Assembly (NCBI GenBank): GCA_905236535.1
Contig: CAJOQN010000061.1
Span: 1 to 35,740 of the forward strand
Reading direction: 5' to 3'
Length of the DNA: 35,740 nucleotides
Source of the DNA: an uncultured Bacilli bacterium
GTDB lineage: Bacteria; Bacillota_I; Bacilli_A; RFN20; CAG-826
Below, in pieces: positions 17,032 through 24,455 of the stretch; position 1 is the stretch's first letter, and each line of letters begins with the position of its first letter. A program made the position numbers and the translations under genes. The notes under the pieces are model-generated. The model made no database searches. It was given only the letters and a program-made list of their open reading frames with translations, and was not told the DNA's origin.

Positions 17032-17673
17032 ATGATTACTGAAGCTATTGATTTCCGTTATTTACTTATTGATAACTATAAACGTTTGGGCCTCAACGAG
17101 AATGAACTCGCGGTCATTTTTGTTGTTGATTTTCTCATCGATCAAGGTAATCCATTCATCACCGCGGATTATCTCTCATTAAAAATGAGTTTAGATGTTA
17201 AAGAAATTGATAAAATATTAGCCTCTTTGCTGAAGAAAGATTTAATTGAATATGTCTCTCAAGGCAAAAAGACAGTCACAACCTTAAACCCTTTAAAAAA
17301 TAAATTATATAAAGAATTCCAACTCTCTTTTGATTTAGAACAAAATAGCAAAGAAGATAAAAATGATCGTCTTGGCAATATTTATTCCCAATTCGAAGAA
17401 TTGCTTCAAAGAAATCTCACTCCTGTTGAATTCTCTAAAATCAGAGAATGGATTTCTTTTGGTTATAGTGATGAGATGCTTATTAACGCTTGTAAAGAAG
17501 CGGTAAACAGAGGCAAGAAATCTCTTAGAAGTATTGATAAAATTCTTCTTCAATGGATGGCGAGAGATGATGTTGAAACCGATGGAATGACTCCAATTAG
17601 AAAAGATTGGAACAAGAATTTAGAAGAGACCATTCGTATCGCTAAAACACCATGGATCAAAGATGACAAATAA
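17032..17673 (+). CDS. dnaD: DnaD replication initiation/restart protein
   Basis: Helps load the replicative helicase at oriC and at restart sites in Firmicutes. 213 residues: an N-terminal winged helix (about 1-95, LNENELAVIFVVDFLIDQGN...LEYV-type pattern), a Lys-rich linker, and the C-terminal DnaD domain (about 115-200) with LTPVEFSKIREWISFGYS and the DNA-binding YxxxIxxxW-like helix SIDKILLQWM. The start has no visible ribosome site. It overlaps nth by 11 bases; dnaD-nth is the same order as in Bacillus subtilis. Confidence 0.93.
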   Translation: MITEAIDFRYLLIDNYKRLGLNENELAVIFVVDFLIDQGNPFITADYLSLKMSLDVKEIDKILASLLKKDLIEYVSQGKKTVTTLNPLKNKLYKEFQLSFDLEQNSKEDKNDRLGNIYSQFEELLQRNLTPVEFSKIREWISFGYSDEMLINACKEAVNRGKKSLRSIDKILLQWMARDDVETDGMTPIRKDWNKNLEETIRIAKTPWIKDDK

Positions 17674-18292
17674 AGAAAAGATTAATCGTATCACCTCTTT
17701 TTTGGATGAACTTTTTCCAAATGTCGGATGCGAACTTCATTATACAAAAGATTATGAGCTCGCGATTGCGGTCATGCTATCCGCTCAAACCACAGATAAA
17801 TCCGTAAATAAAGTAACGGATGTTCTTTTTTCTAAATACCAAAGTTTAGATGAATTAGAAAACGCTTCTTTAAACGATATCGAAAATATCATTAAGAGTA
17901 TTGGTTTATATCAAAATAAAGCGAAAAACTTAAAAGGCATCGTCCATGAATTAATTACCAGGTTTGACTATAAACTCCCTTCTGATAAAGATGATTTAAT
18001 GTCGCTTCCAGGGATTGGAAATAAAACCGCTGGAGTCATCCGGGCGGAAATATTTAAGATTCCTGAACTCCCAGTGGATACCCATGTGAGTCGAATATCT
18101 AAAAGACTTAAATTAGCTCATAAAGATGATGATCCATTAACTGTTGAGGGCAAACTCAAGAAACTTTTCCCTAAAGAAAGATATATCAAAACTCATCATC
18201 AAATGATTCATTTCGGAAGATATTTCTGTCTAGCAAAAAATCCTCATTGCGAGGATTGTAAAATCAAGGATTTGTGTAAAAAAGACTATTAA
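17663..18292 (+). CDS. nth: Endonuclease III (DNA glycosylase/AP lyase)
   Basis: Base-excision repair enzyme removing oxidised pyrimidines and cutting at abasic sites. 209 residues. The helix-hairpin-helix SLPGIGNKTAGVI carries catalytic Lys121; Asp139 lies in LPVDTHVSRIS. The C-terminal [4Fe-4S] ligands follow the C-x6-C-x2-C-x5-C pattern: Cys189, Cys196, Cys199 and Cys205 (in CLAKNPHCEDCKIKDLC). The first codons lie inside dnaD. It converges on recU with only seven bases between the stops; a weak GACT/AGTC hairpin with six T on the minus strand near 18278-18295 may end the recU transcript. Confidence 0.96.
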   Translation: MTNKEKINRITSFLDELFPNVGCELHYTKDYELAIAVMLSAQTTDKSVNKVTDVLFSKYQSLDELENASLNDIENIIKSIGLYQNKAKNLKGIVHELITRFDYKLPSDKDDLMSLPGIGNKTAGVIRAEIFKIPELPVDTHVSRISKRLKLAHKDDDPLTVEGKLKKLFPKERYIKTHHQMIHFGRYFCLAKNPHCEDCKIKDLCKKDY

Positions 18293-18299
18293 AAGTCCA

Positions 18300-18920
18300 T
18301 TATTTAGAAAAATATTGGGTATCGATGGCCTCTAAAAAATAGAGTCTTGGATAATACCCTCTTTTTATTTCAATCCCTTCTTGTTTAATAACTTCATAAG
18401 GAATGGATTTGCGTTCTCCATGTTCATAGAAATCAATGACAAAAGAAGCATCTAACAAATAGATTTTGTCATATGTCGAGAAAGCGATAATAAAGAATGC
18501 GATTCCATTTTGTAGAATCACTTTTTTAAGATGAGTGATTTGATGTTTGGTGATGTTGTTTAAAGGAAAGCTGGTTTTGCTTTTGGTCATCTTGGCTTCA
18601 AAGTCGAGGTATCTTCCCTTATAGACCCCATTATAGTCAGTTGTGGATTGCTCTTCATAATAAGCATTGATGATTTTAGCCCCTTTTGAATAATCAACTT
18701 TAACGACATTGATTGGAGTTGGTCTTTTATATATTAGAGCGAGATCTTTTTCCCGATAAAAATCGCATGATAAATTGATATCACGCTCCAAATCCATACC
18801 TCTATTTGCCGCGCTTAAAGAAACCTCTTCTTTTGATTTAGTTCTTGTTTTTTGAGCTTTAGAGGTTTGAATTTGTTTGGTCTCAGGATCATAGATTTTT
18901 CCGTTTGGATATTTAATCAT
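18300..18920 (-). CDS. recU: Holliday junction resolvase RecU
   Basis: Firmicute junction-resolving endonuclease, acting in homologous recombination and chromosome segregation. 206 residues. Seen: SAANRGMDLERDIN, YKRPTPINVVKV, then STTDYNGVYKGRYLDFEAKM with the Asp and the E-x-K of the nuclease core, followed by FPLNNITKHQITHLK. The start overlaps the stop of the upstream exonuclease (ATGA) and has AAGGA seven bases before it. In Bacillus recU pairs with ponA and lies near dnaD-nth; here ponA is absent and the partner is an exonuclease. Confidence 0.95.
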   Translation of the reverse strand: MIKYPNGKIYDPETKQIQTSKAQKTRTKSKEEVSLSAANRGMDLERDINLSCDFYREKDLALIYKRPTPINVVKVDYSKGAKIINAYYEEQSTTDYNGVYKGRYLDFEAKMTKSKTSFPLNNITKHQITHLKKVILQNGIAFFIIAFSTYDKIYLLDASFVIDFYEHGERKSIPYEVIKQEGIEIKRGYYPRLYFLEAIDTQYFSK

Positions 18921-19642
18921 TTAATTTCCTTTTTAATCTCTTCTTCAAACAATTCTGGAGTAACATTCCCTCCATCCTTTAATTCTTTTAATACCGCTCT
19001 CACGGAAGTGGGGAATTTAGGATTATTGACGATAACTTTTTTATATTCTCTTAAGGTAATATCTTGTTTGGTGAGAAAAGCGTTATAGACATTAGCGAGA
19101 TTGATAGCGTCCACCGCTGGGTCGTGTGGTGGAGTGGCTAATGCTAAATCATAAAGTTCACATAGATGAATTAACGATAAAGTTTGATATTTGTCATCTT
19201 TGACATAATTGTTGATAAAACCACCAAAGTCCCAGTAATTTGTTTGAATTTGTTTGCAAATGTCTAACGGTGATTTTAAGTTATGAACAATCGTTTGACT
19301 TAAGATTCTTAAATCGTTGGTGCCATAGGTCACAAATAAAGATTTCTTCCATTTAAGACCGACATATTTTTTAAATTCCACCATCGTATCGTAGAAGGAA
19401 CGACCTTCATTTCTTAAAAGTTGATCGTCAATACCAGTGAGGTTTTTAACAATTTCTCCAACTTTTGTGGTGCTTCTCACATATCTTTTAAATGGGGGTT
19501 TGATGTGTTTAATGCTTCCATCTTTATTTAAAGAAACGGAGACTGCTCCAATCGCAATCATTTCTTGAGTTCTTTGTGTTCCTTCTAAATCGAAGAAGAC
19601 AATATTTGAACGACCTTTTAATATTTTGAGTACTTTTTCCAT
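18917..19642 (-). CDS. DEDDh-family 3'-5' exonuclease
   Basis: A 241-residue protein of the RNase T/DnaQ-like exonuclease fold, with metal ligands Asp18 and Glu20 in VFFDLEGTQ, Asp110 in YGTNDLRIL, and the His173-x4-Asp178 pair in PPHDPAVDAINLAN. Arrangement and length resemble KapD-like or other stand-alone exonucleases of Firmicutes rather than the polymerase proofreading domain. Substrate (RNA or DNA) is open. It overlaps recU by four bases, so the two are co-translated, which favours a DNA-repair link but does not prove it. A TATAAT with extended TG ends only 11 bases before the ATG, and no ribosome site is present. Confidence 0.85.
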   Translation of the reverse strand: MEKVLKILKGRSNIVFFDLEGTQRTQEMIAIGAVSVSLNKDGSIKHIKPPFKRYVRSTTKVGEIVKNLTGIDDQLLRNEGRSFYDTMVEFKKYVGLKWKKSLFVTYGTNDLRILSQTIVHNLKSPLDICKQIQTNYWDFGGFINNYVKDDKYQTLSLIHLCELYDLALATPPHDPAVDAINLANVYNAFLTKQDITLREYKKVIVNNPKFPTSVRAVLKELKDGGNVTPELFEEEIKKEIK

Positions 19643-19653
19643 ACAACGTTTAA

Positions 19654-19662
19654 ATTATAGCA
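19654..19662 (-). promoter_or_regulatory. Extended -10 promoter of the exonuclease-recU operon
   Basis: Minus strand TGCTATAAT: perfect -10 (19654-19659) with extended TG. The expected start site lies about five bases before the ATG at 19642, giving a near-leaderless mRNA. Confidence 0.55.
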
Positions 19663-19693
19663 AATACTAATTGTTACATAAATAGAAAAAACA

Positions 19694-19722
19694 TTGAATT
19701 GCTCAATATCTTAATATAAAAT
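19694..19722 (+). promoter_or_regulatory. Promoter of gpsB
   Basis: TTGAAT (19694-19699), 17 bases, TAAAAT (19717-19722). The expected start site is about eight bases before the ATG at 19737, and no ribosome-binding sequence is present. Confidence 0.6.
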
Positions 19723-19736
19723 ATTAACCGTACATT

Positions 19737-20099
19737 ATGAGCGTCAAACTATTTTTGTCTTCAAATGCGATTTTAGAAAAAGTATTTCATGGGGCTACTC
19801 CTGGATACAATCCTTTGGAAGTTGATACCTTCCTTGACCAAGTAATAAAGGATTATAAAATCGTGGAATCAAATTATCTTCTTAAGAAAAAAGAAGTAGA
19901 TGATCTCAACGCTAAAATTGAAAGACTCGAAAACGAAAATTCAGCTTTAAAACTTGAGAATGAAAAATTCAATCAACGTTATGGGAATCTAAAACCCACT
20001 GAAAATGTCTCTCAAGACAACATGAAGTTATTAAAAAGAATTGATGCTTTAGAAAAGTTCCTCTTTAAAGAGGGATATGATGTCACTAAAATAAAATAA
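19737..20099 (+). CDS. gpsB: GpsB/DivIVA-family cell division protein
   Basis: A 120-residue protein of the DivIVA/GpsB family, which binds membranes by its N-terminal domain and coordinates cell-wall enzymes with division. The N-terminal domain is seen as ILEKVF, then TPGYNPLEVDTFLDQVIKDY, followed by a heptad-rich coiled coil (KKKEVDDLNAKIERLENENS) and a short C-terminal helix ending LEKFLFKEGYD. The length fits GpsB rather than full DivIVA. Direct adjacency to the RNase P RNA gene repeats the Bacillus gpsB-rnpB order. The presence of GpsB suggests a walled cell. The ATG lacks a ribosome site. Confidence 0.9.
   Translation: MSVKLFLSSNAILEKVFHGATPGYNPLEVDTFLDQVIKDYKIVESNYLLKKKEVDDLNAKIERLENENSALKLENEKFNQRYGNLKPTENVSQDNMKLLKRIDALEKFLFKEGYDVTKIK
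20064..20092 (+). promoter_or_regulatory. Possible rnpB promoter inside the end of gpsB
   Basis: TTTAAA (20064-20069), 17 bases, TAAAAT (20087-20092); the expected start site falls at about 20099-20101, exactly where the RNase P RNA begins. The -35 is the centre of a 14-base palindrome (20060-20073). Confidence 0.45.
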
Positions 20100-20100
20100 A

Positions 20101-20432
20101 TCCGATCCGGATGATAGCTGGTTATTCCAGAGGAAAGTCCATGCTCGCACAGGCTGTGATGCCTGTAGTGATTGCGCTAGCGGAAAAAATAACGCTAGGG
20201 ATGCGGGAGCGCATCACGGCGGAAGAAGACCTAAGGCTTAGGCTATGGTGGCCTTCCTGAAAGTGCCACAGTGACGGAGTTTAACAGAAATGTTAAAGTG
20301 GAACGCGGTAAACCCCACAAGCGAGAAACCCAAATTTGGTAGGGGAGGCTTATACGGAGAATTGAATCCTAAAAAGCAGGCATTGCCTAGATAAATTATC
20401 ATCTTAAACAAAACATGGCTTACAAGATCGGA
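20101..20432 (+). ncRNA. rnpB: RNase P RNA, Bacillus (B) type
   Basis: The catalytic RNA that removes tRNA 5' leaders. The ends pair perfectly as P1: TCCGATC (20101-20107) with GATCGGA (20426-20432). The universal GAGGAAAGTCC lies at 20130-20140, GAAAGTGCCACAGTGACGGA follows in the middle, then GGTAAACCCC and GCGAGAAACCCAAATTTGG, typical of the B type, and the 3' core ATGGCTTAC near 20415-20423. It starts one base after the gpsB stop, and pgsA begins 16 bases after its end. I see no terminator, so the 3' end is probably made by processing. Confidence 0.97.
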
Positions 20433-20448
20433 TACTCACTTTAAAAAG

Positions 20449-21096
20449 ATGAATACTCCAAACAAAATTACGATTTCAAGAATTATCTTAATAGCAATTA
20501 CGTTGTTATCTCTTTTTGTTTTATCTTTTTTTAAAGATTTGCAAACCCCTCTTCTTGGTAATAGCGGGATCAATCTCATCTTCTTAATCGTCGCTTGTGT
20601 CTTTATCATCGCGGCCTTCACCGATTTCTTGGATGGTTATTTGGCAAGAAAAAATAACGAAGTCACTAATCTTGGGAAATTTTTAGATCCTATTGCTGAT
20701 AAGATTCTCATCAATTCTTTAGTCATCTTATTAATCGCTCCTCAATTTTTTGCTCCCTATAACCATGAACAAGTAGTTTCTTTTAACATTTGGTGCGGAG
20801 TTTTATTAATTGTGAGAGATGTGATTGTCGACGCTTTAAGATTTATCGCCGCTTCAAAGAATGTGGTTATCGCCGCTAACATCTTTGGCAAACTTAAAAC
20901 CGTCTTTGAGATGGTTACTATCTCTTTAATTTTATTAAACGGATTCCCATTCTATTACTTTGACGCCTCTTGGTATCAAGGATTACATATCACTGATTTC
21001 GCTGTTTATATCACAACAGCAATGTCCCTTATTTCAGGGATTATCTATATTGTTCAAAACATCAAAGTCTTCAAAGACAACAAGGAGAAAGAATAA
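20449..21096 (+). CDS. pgsA: CDP-diacylglycerol-glycerol-3-phosphate 3-phosphatidyltransferase
   Basis: Membrane enzyme making phosphatidylglycerol phosphate, the first committed step to PG. 215 residues with about five hydrophobic segments. The CDP-alcohol phosphotransferase motif D-G-x2-A-R-x8-G-x3-D-x3-D is present: FLDGYLARKNNEVTNLGKF followed by LDPIADK. Near the start NKITISRIILIAIT is the usual N-terminus. It begins just after the RNase P RNA with only a weak AAAAAG before the ATG, and overlaps cinA by one base. Confidence 0.95.
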   Translation: MNTPNKITISRIILIAITLLSLFVLSFFKDLQTPLLGNSGINLIFLIVACVFIIAAFTDFLDGYLARKNNEVTNLGKFLDPIADKILINSLVILLIAPQFFAPYNHEQVVSFNIWCGVLLIVRDVIVDALRFIAASKNVVIAANIFGKLKTVFEMVTISLILLNGFPFYYFDASWYQGLHITDFAVYITTAMSLISGIIYIVQNIKVFKDNKEKE

Positions 21097-21566
21097 TGAA
21101 CGCTCAAGACATTAATACCTTATTTCGTGATAAAGGGAGAACATTAGGTTCTGTCGAATCATTCACCGGCGGAATGTTTGCCAGTGATGTTATCTCTGTC
21201 TCTGGCGCTTCTCACTTCTTTAAAGGTGCATTAGTCACTTATATGACTGAAGAGAAAGTTCGTCTTCTTGGAATCCCTTATGATCTCATTGATAAATTTG
21301 GAGTTGTCTCTAAAGAAATCGCCGAAATGATGGCGACCTTAGGTTCTCAAAGATTAGCGGTTGATTATTGTATTGCCTTTACAGGAAATGCTGGTCCAAA
21401 GGCGATGGAAAATAAACCAGTTGGTGAAGTATATATCGCTGTTTGTGCTTATCAAAATGTTGAAGTCATTAGATTTAATTTCCAAGGTGATAGAGAAACC
21501 ATTCGTAAGAATGCTCTTGAAGCTGGATACGTTTTCCTCGAAGAAATGTTAAAAAAATATAATTAA
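21096..21566 (+). CDS. cinA: CinA C-terminal domain protein (nicotinamide-nucleotide amidase type)
   Basis: A 156-residue stand-alone C-terminal CinA (PncC-like) domain, which in characterised relatives deamidates nicotinamide mononucleotide for pyridine nucleotide recycling. Seen: SVESFTGGMFASDVISVSGA, where the family usually has ESCTGG, so Phe replaces Cys; VVSKEIAEMM; and IAFTGNAGPKAMENKPVGEV. The N-terminal MoCF-like domain of full CinA is absent. An AAGGAG site precedes the start. pgsA-cinA-recA is the classic Firmicute order, in which cinA is associated with competence and recA expression. Confidence 0.9.
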   Translation: MNAQDINTLFRDKGRTLGSVESFTGGMFASDVISVSGASHFFKGALVTYMTEEKVRLLGIPYDLIDKFGVVSKEIAEMMATLGSQRLAVDYCIAFTGNAGPKAMENKPVGEVYIAVCAYQNVEVIRFNFQGDRETIRKNALEAGYVFLEEMLKKYN

Positions 21567-21618
21567 TTTTACGAAAATTAGAAAAAATTCACTATTTATA
21601 TATTGAGGGGGTCTTTTT

Positions 21619-22629
21619 ATGGCTAAACAAAATAACGAACAAATTATTGATAAAGATGTCGCCTTAGAAGAAACGTTAAAAGAGATTCAAAAACTCTATG
21701 GCAAAGGCGCGGTTATGAAACTTGGAAATCGTAATCCAGTCGATGTCGATGTCATTCCTAGCGGCTCTTTATTAATTGATGATGTCCTCGGTGTTGGGGG
21801 ATATCCAAAAGGACGTATCGTCGAAATCTATGGTCCTGAATCCTCAGGTAAAACTACACTTGCTTTACACGCGATTGCGGAATGCCAAAAGCAAGGTGGA
21901 CGCGCGGCATTCGTTGATGCGGAACACGCGATTGATCCAGTTTATGCGAAAAACTTAGGGGTCAACATTGATGAATTAATCCTTTCTCAACCAGATAGTG
22001 GAGAACAAGCTCTTGAAATCGTTGAGATGCTCGCATCTTCCAAAGCTATCGATTTGATTATTGTCGATAGTGTCGCCGCCTTAGTTCCTCAAGCTGAACT
22101 TGATGGTGAGATGTCCGATAACTCTGTCGGTCTTCAAGCTAGACTTATGTCTAAAGCGATGAGAAAACTCGCTGGTATCTTAAATAAAGCAGATTGCGCG
22201 GTTATCTTCATCAATCAACTTAGAGAAAAAGTTGGTGTGATGTATGGAAATCCTGAAACAACTTCGGGTGGTAGAGCTTTAAAATTCTACGCTTCTATCC
22301 GTATCGATATTAGAAGAGTGGACGCCATTAAAAATGGTTCTGATATCGTTGGTAACTCTTGCCGCGTTAAAGTGGTAAAGAACAAAGTTGCCCCACCATT
22401 CAAACAATGCGAAATCGATATTATCTATGGTGAAGGTATCTCCATGGAGGGCGAAATCATTGATAAAGCCGTCGAACTTGGACTTATGAAAAAGAGTGGA
22501 TCTTGGTATGAATATAAAGGCAACAAGATTGCCCAAGGCCGTGACCAAGCGAAAGCCTATCTTCAAAGCAACGAAGATGTGGTAAAAGAATTAAAAGAGG
22601 CAATTAAAACTGGTGTCAAAGCCGAATAA
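21619..22629 (+). CDS. recA: Recombinase RecA
   Basis: DNA strand-exchange protein and SOS co-protease. 336 residues. Walker A GPESSGKTT (72-80), the MAW-like LIIVDSVAALVPQAEL block, FINQLREKVGVMYGNPETT (loop L1 region) and the terminal SYEYKG-like region (SWYEYKGNKIAQGR) are standard. A strong GAGGGGG ribosome site lies before the ATG. I saw no Cheo/SOS box (GAAC-N4-GTTC) in the 52 bases upstream, so SOS control is not evident at this promoter. Confidence 0.98.
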   Translation: MAKQNNEQIIDKDVALEETLKEIQKLYGKGAVMKLGNRNPVDVDVIPSGSLLIDDVLGVGGYPKGRIVEIYGPESSGKTTLALHAIAECQKQGGRAAFVDAEHAIDPVYAKNLGVNIDELILSQPDSGEQALEIVEMLASSKAIDLIIVDSVAALVPQAELDGEMSDNSVGLQARLMSKAMRKLAGILNKADCAVIFINQLREKVGVMYGNPETTSGGRALKFYASIRIDIRRVDAIKNGSDIVGNSCRVKVVKNKVAPPFKQCEIDIIYGEGISMEGEIIDKAVELGLMKKSGSWYEYKGNKIAQGRDQAKAYLQSNEDVVKELKEAIKTGVKAE

Positions 22630-22636
22630 GCTAATT

Positions 22637-22665
22637 CCGTCACTTCATGTGGCGGTTTTTCTTTT
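22637..22665 (+). terminator. Terminator of recA
   Basis: CCGTCAC (22637-22643) pairs with GTGGCGG (22649-22655) with one T-G wobble, followed by TTTTTCTTTT. Confidence 0.8.
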
Positions 22666-22684
22666 AAAAATTTTATTTAAAAGA

Positions 22685-22853
22685 TATAATAATTATGCAC
22701 CCCTCGAAAGGTGTTTACCTATAGATCTCTATATGAGAACCTTATTATCAGGCTTGCCTGTTAAATATATAAAGTGTCAATATATCGTATTTTTTGGCAT
22801 ACTTAGGTAAATTATAGCTTTTAGCTATATTTTGATATAGAAAGGACCATTTT
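22685..22853 (+). promoter_or_regulatory. Promoter and structured 5' leader of rny
   Basis: A perfect TATAAT at 22685-22690 would start a leader of about 155 bases. TTTACCTA (22714-22721) is fully complementary to TAGGTAAA (22804-22811), 82 bases apart, closing a domain with internal hairpins TCTC/GAGA (around 22727-22739) and CAGGC/GCCTG (around 22749-22760). After it, TATAGCT/AGCTATA (22813-22829) competes with CTATA/TATAG (22825-22840) just before the AAAGGA ribosome site. The left strand of the closing helix can also form AGGT/ACCT with 22709-22712. This resembles a switching leader, but it matches no riboswitch class I can name. Confidence 0.45.
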
Positions 22854-24425
22854 ATGATCGTACTCGTAGATGCGATGGCCATTGCTTTGCCAATCATCTG
22901 TGGTGTTGCTGGTCTTATAGTCGGAGGACTAGTTATTTTCCTCATCCCCGTTTTTAGAAAATATCGCGCAGAAAACACTGCGAAAAAGATTATTCGTGAA
23001 GCGGAAATTAAAGCCGAACACATTACCAAAAACGCTAAACTTGATGGCAAACAGGCTATCTTTGAAATGAAACAAGAAGCCGACAAAGAAATTCGCGAAA
23101 GAAAAATGGAAGTCGCGAACCAAGAAAACAAATTAGCCCAAAGAGAACAAGGTATCGATAGAAGAGATGCCGCGCTCATTCAAAAAGAGAGCAATTTGGA
23201 CGCTAAAGAAGAAACTCTTAATCGCCGTTTAAAAGACGTCGATAAGAAAGAAACCCTTCTTCAAGAAAAAATCGATAGCATTATCGTCGAACTTGAAAAA
23301 GTCGCTCAAATGTCCACTCAAGAAGCGAAAGATGAACTCTTTGCGAGAGTGGAATCTAAGATTTCTCAAGAAATCGCTGCCTTCGTTAAAAATAAAGAAG
23401 ACGAAGCTAAAGAACAAGTGGAAGAGAAAGCTAAAGATATGCTCGCGCTTGCCATTTGTAAATATTCTCAAGACACCGTGACCGAAAGAACGGTCTCTGC
23501 GATTGCCCTCCCTAATGATGAAATGAAAGGACGTATCATCGGTCGTGAAGGCCGTAACATCCGTTCCTTAGAACAACTTTTAGGTGTTGATTTAATCATT
23601 GATGATACCCCTGAAGTTATCACTGTTTCCTGCTTTAATCCTATTCGTAGAGAAATTGCTCGTCGTTCCTTGGAAGCTTTAATCAAAGACGGGAGAATTC
23701 AACCTGGAAGAATTGAAGAGATTGTCAACAAATGTTCCCAAGAAGTGGAAGAAGAATCTCATAAAGCCGGTATGGATGCAGTCAATAGACTTGGTTTACC
23801 AAGAATTAATAAAGAACTCGTTAATTATATCGGTAAACTTAAATATCGTACCTCCTTTGGGCAAAACCAATTACAACACTCCATCGAAGTGGCATATCTC
23901 ACTGGAATTATGGCTGCGGAACTTGGTTTAGACCAAAACCTTGCTAGAAGAGCGGGTTTATTACACGATGTCGGTAAGGCAGTGGACTATGAAACTGATG
24001 GTTCACACGTCGAAATCGGCGCTCATTTAGCAAAGAAATATGGAGAGCCAGATGTCGTTATCAATTCCATTGAATCGCATCATGGTGATGTTCCAGCAAA
24101 ATCTATAATTGCGAACTTAGTCCAAGCCGCGGATACCTTATCTGCTGCTAGACCAGGGGCTCGTAGTGAAATGCTTGAAAATTACATCAAAAGAATCGAA
24201 AAACTCGAAGAAATTTGTAATTCCTATGATGGTGTTTCTCAAAGCTTTGCGCTACAAAGCGGTCGTGAACTTCGTGTGATGGTTATCCCTGATAAAGTTG
24301 ACGATATTGGCGCTTTCAAATTAGCGAGAGAAATCAAAGAAAGAATCGAAAATGAAATGACCTATCCAGGTCAAATTAAAGTTTCTGTCATCCGCGAATA
24401 TCGCGCGGTTGAAACAGCGAAATAG
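22854..24425 (+). CDS. rny: Ribonuclease Y
   Basis: Membrane-anchored endoribonuclease that starts mRNA decay in Bacilli. 523 residues: an N-terminal transmembrane helix (about 7-31), a long charged coiled coil (about 40-200), a KH domain with GRIIGREGRNIRSLEQLLGV, and an HD domain with LQHSIEVAYL and LLHDVGKAVDYE supplying the metal-binding His and His-Asp, ending with the REYRAVETAK tail. An AAAGGA site precedes the ATG. It heads an operon with ymdB and miaB, which puts RNA turnover and a tRNA-modifying enzyme under one promoter. Confidence 0.97.
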   Translation: MIVLVDAMAIALPIICGVAGLIVGGLVIFLIPVFRKYRAENTAKKIIREAEIKAEHITKNAKLDGKQAIFEMKQEADKEIRERKMEVANQENKLAQREQGIDRRDAALIQKESNLDAKEETLNRRLKDVDKKETLLQEKIDSIIVELEKVAQMSTQEAKDELFARVESKISQEIAAFVKNKEDEAKEQVEEKAKDMLALAICKYSQDTVTERTVSAIALPNDEMKGRIIGREGRNIRSLEQLLGVDLIIDDTPEVITVSCFNPIRREIARRSLEALIKDGRIQPGRIEEIVNKCSQEVEEESHKAGMDAVNRLGLPRINKELVNYIGKLKYRTSFGQNQLQHSIEVAYLTGIMAAELGLDQNLARRAGLLHDVGKAVDYETDGSHVEIGAHLAKKYGEPDVVINSIESHHGDVPAKSIIANLVQAADTLSAARPGARSEMLENYIKRIEKLEEICNSYDGVSQSFALQSGRELRVMVIPDKVDDIGAFKLAREIKERIENEMTYPGQIKVSVIREYRAVETAK

Positions 24426-24455
24426 ATCACCCCTATTTCATAGAAAGAACAACAA

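Noticed and set aside
22613..22810. 65-residue open frame after recA
   Set aside because: It overlaps the recA end, its terminator and the rny promoter; composition is unlike a protein, and the region is better explained as a leader.
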